Shown piece after piece: positions 63,501 to 64,000 of a stretch of 64,000 bases of DNA; the stretch's first letter is position 1, and every line of letters starts with the position of its first letter. This DNA is from G963678445 sp963678445 (GTDB lineage Bacteria > Hydrogenedentota > Hydrogenedentia > Hydrogenedentales > G963678445). Both the position numbers and the translations under genes were made by a program. The stretch covers positions 4,464,001-4,528,000 of the forward strand of contig OY782877.1 in NCBI GenBank assembly GCA_963678445.1, written 5' to 3'. Under the pieces are notes generated by a model, which was not told where the DNA came from, ran no database searches, and was given only the letters and a program-made list of their open reading frames with translations.

Positions 63501-64000
63501 GGGCGCTTTCGCGGGATCAATAAAAAGGAGTTGTGCGGTGTTATGAAATTGGTGCTTTAGATAATCCGGGCTGAGTCCAAAGCTTCCCACAGAAAGCCTC
63601 GGTGTGCTCCCTGCCGTTCCCGCATTCCATGTAATCGCTTCCTGAGTCGCTACATGGTGGTGTCCATGCAATAAAAGCTGTACACAGCATTTTTCCGCAA
63701 TACTGCGCAGATATTCGCTCTCCTTAAAGCCCATACAATCCGCCTTGAAACGTGTCCAAAGCTCTTTGGGGAAATCGCCCTTTTCTACACTTTCACGCCA
63801 CGCGTCTACATTCTGAGATACCGTGGGGGCCGGGTTATGGTGGAGCGCCATTACCTTGAGCCAGGATAATTGGTCTTGTTGACGCCAATGGTTCATCAAT
63901 GCCTGTGCCTGTACCTGACTGACACAACCAATATGATCCTCTTCGCGATGCGATTCGAGTTCACAAGAGTTGAGCGCCGCCACGGAAAGCTGGAATTGGG
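60522..64000 (-). CDS. Metallophosphoesterase-NACHT NTPase with a 26-unit tetrapeptide repeat, N-terminus cut by window edge
   Basis: The frame stays open through the right edge (QFQLS precedes VAALNSCELESHREEDH), so the true N-terminus lies outside; GTG 63983 is not the start. Residue numbers count from there. 1-175: end of a calcineurin-like phosphoesterase, with MALHHNPAP (48-49) and HGHHH (106-110) as metal ligands. ~300-640: NACHT module with Walker A RGAAGSGKSTWMRW (307-320), Walker B ILLVDGWDEL (389-398), VIVSSRPYG, and the FAHLSFQEYLSAWYL motif. ~640-870: helical repeat-like region. ~875-978: 26 units [F/L]-S-R-[D/Y]. ~980-1153: helical tail with acidic end. NACHT proteins are NLR-like ATPases; bacterial ones defend against phages with an effector at one end and a sensor at the other. 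Here the phosphoesterase would be the effector: inference. Confidence 0.85.
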   Translation of the reverse strand, partial: QFQLSVAALNSCELESHREEDHIGCVSQVQAQALMNHWRQQDQLSWLKVMALHHNPAPTVSQNVDAWRESVEKGDFPKELWTRFKADCMGFKESEYLRSIAEKCCVQLLLHGHHHVATQEAITWNAGTAGSTPRLSVGSFGLSPDYLKHQFHNTAQLLFIDPAKAPQEGLRSWILRYEDGAKGGDKVRVGNWTPDPCYQKGHKAQLSLPKGWKASLAQTATTQPTEKPDVPDVRPFIEAYRNAFETDFQSLDISRVGEVPPGGASAEAIDTTLDAMYIPLRFGEDYDLDKLDKGEVFTPEKLLSRKKPLLIRGAAGSGKSTWMRWTFRRLIQHPKAFPLFLELRKLISDYNKHGRRGKDEALETYLENQILARLPHYENRLKIVLEQEQLPVPILLVDGWDELGKSGEEVRNKLLAFMRQYPRLQVIVSSRPYGEGKPSYNDGFELLDIQPLSDDDVRTLAQHFFTHCYLEENRPAEQRVKEFLNALKHSPEAAVLARTALLLTMMLIISRSSPLPDKRHQLYQKCIDNLLTAIPDRYQQEGVQEGANQWCPEDGAERLRTVARLAYEIQQRGYSKESRSQIVFNPKEAKHCFPKNWTAQEKSGFLCWLVERAGLLVDRVDGTYTFAHLSFQEYLSAWYLDTNVDGETDRANEFQERCGVINWWETLRLWAACIDERNPDRLKPILQAFIDADTEKAVFLVGCILADGVGGDEERQDWGTAVVKQFEREWPVRADTCIQAWKGSRQAEYKERLKTILDSQIAQCTWSHWQRCQQFLRGAFSASLALPAKDSNAFFVLHSLQEKLLSERHWAAGRVLVNFHAAYPMEGAASLLHLWPGYRRIAGFSLQGLANQKVAREVLVEAAKALLLPPRIDEAYMGYLSRYLSRYFSRDLSRYFPRYFPRYLSRDLSRDLSRNFFRDFSRDFSLYFSRYFSRDFSRDFSRDFSRYFPRDFSRDFSRYLSRYFSRDLSRDLSRDFSRDFSRDFFARLFPDSPEMRDVPWRMNYALGEWYSLGRVMLPSILANGNPKSIPHWPMLPMLMEACKLYHQPKRDPRAFEAALSAYVPEREEDRLWPALARHVARRSTVEDKALLIGMAKEPEGYPTPLRWALQYIVRGDVVLDDGTTVTLDELADEAGVERLPYLEEMPEHFEVPEELEEA
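61050..61361 (-). repeat. 26 tandem 12-bp repeats inside the NACHT gene
   Basis: 312 bp, exactly 26 units of 12 bp without an indel (consensus on the minus strand: ttctcccgcgat). Units differ only at a few positions (ttt/tta first codon, gat/tat last, tcc/ccc), giving FSRD, FSRY, LSRD, LSRY, FPRY, FPRD and single variants FFRD, FSLY, LSRN. The repeat is in frame. Confidence 0.95.

Overview
The window reads as one stretch of chromosome (about half G+C) from a Gram-negative bacterium: it encodes a type IV pilus secretin, a Pal lipoprotein, a CpoB homologue, a DUF481 outer-membrane protein and phosphatidylethanolamine synthesis. Large secreted esterase-, propeller- and toroid-type proteins, DUF1573, a MoxR/DUF58/transglutaminase operon and a eukaryote-type UDP-sugar pyrophosphorylase recall uncultured PVC/FCB-adjacent phyla. 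The sequence alone does not fix the phylum, and there is no rRNA to help.

Layout. 0-8 kb: a cut-off CE15-like esterase, Rex, a Cys-cluster protein, a ROK kinase, a short GGQ release-factor homologue, and an AlgI-type O-acyltransferase with its SGNH partner. 8.0-8.9 kb: two stand-alone structured-RNA candidates, each with promoter and terminator-like end. 8.9-16.7 kb: pilMNOPQ, then pal and cpoB. 16.7-24 kb: a 95-bp tandem repeat, a BadF-type kinase, DUF1573, UDPGP, tRNA-Asp(GUC), pdxA and an FG-GAP protein. 24-29 kb: moxR-DUF58-transglutaminase and an alpha/beta hydrolase. 29-37 kb (minus strand): pheS-pheT-coiled coil-zapA, the PLP-homeostasis protein and an ABC-2 exporter. 38-44.6 kb: a MauE-thioredoxin protein, DUF481, pssA, radC, and rpmE-prfA-prmC. 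45-54.5 kb: two signalling proteins with decayed catalytic domains, an amidohydrolase, a secreted propeller-toroid protein and a histidine kinase. 55-60.4 kb: two tandem paralogues, ppnP, psd, a cupin and a DUF3089 lipoprotein. 60.5-64 kb: a metallophosphoesterase-NACHT protein running off the right edge.

How genes work together. PrfA is the substrate of the adjacent PrmC. PssA (41 kb) and Psd (57.8 kb) make PE in two steps. PilMNOP form the inner-membrane platform that docks to PilQ. The AlgI-type protein and SGNH protein probably acylate an extracellular polymer. The kinase at 52-54 kb probably signals to the two-receiver protein at 50-52 kb.

Most unusual features. (1) The NACHT protein is built like a prokaryotic NLR-type defence protein. 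Behind its NTPase module it carries exactly 26 tandem copies of a four-residue unit (Phe/Leu-Ser-Arg-Asp/Tyr), encoded by a perfect-register 12-bp DNA repeat. (2) A family of about 100-bp dispersed repeats, at least eleven copies in 64 kb, sits between genes, often sense-oriented just upstream of a start codon. (3) There are two unidentified RNA candidates upstream of pilM.
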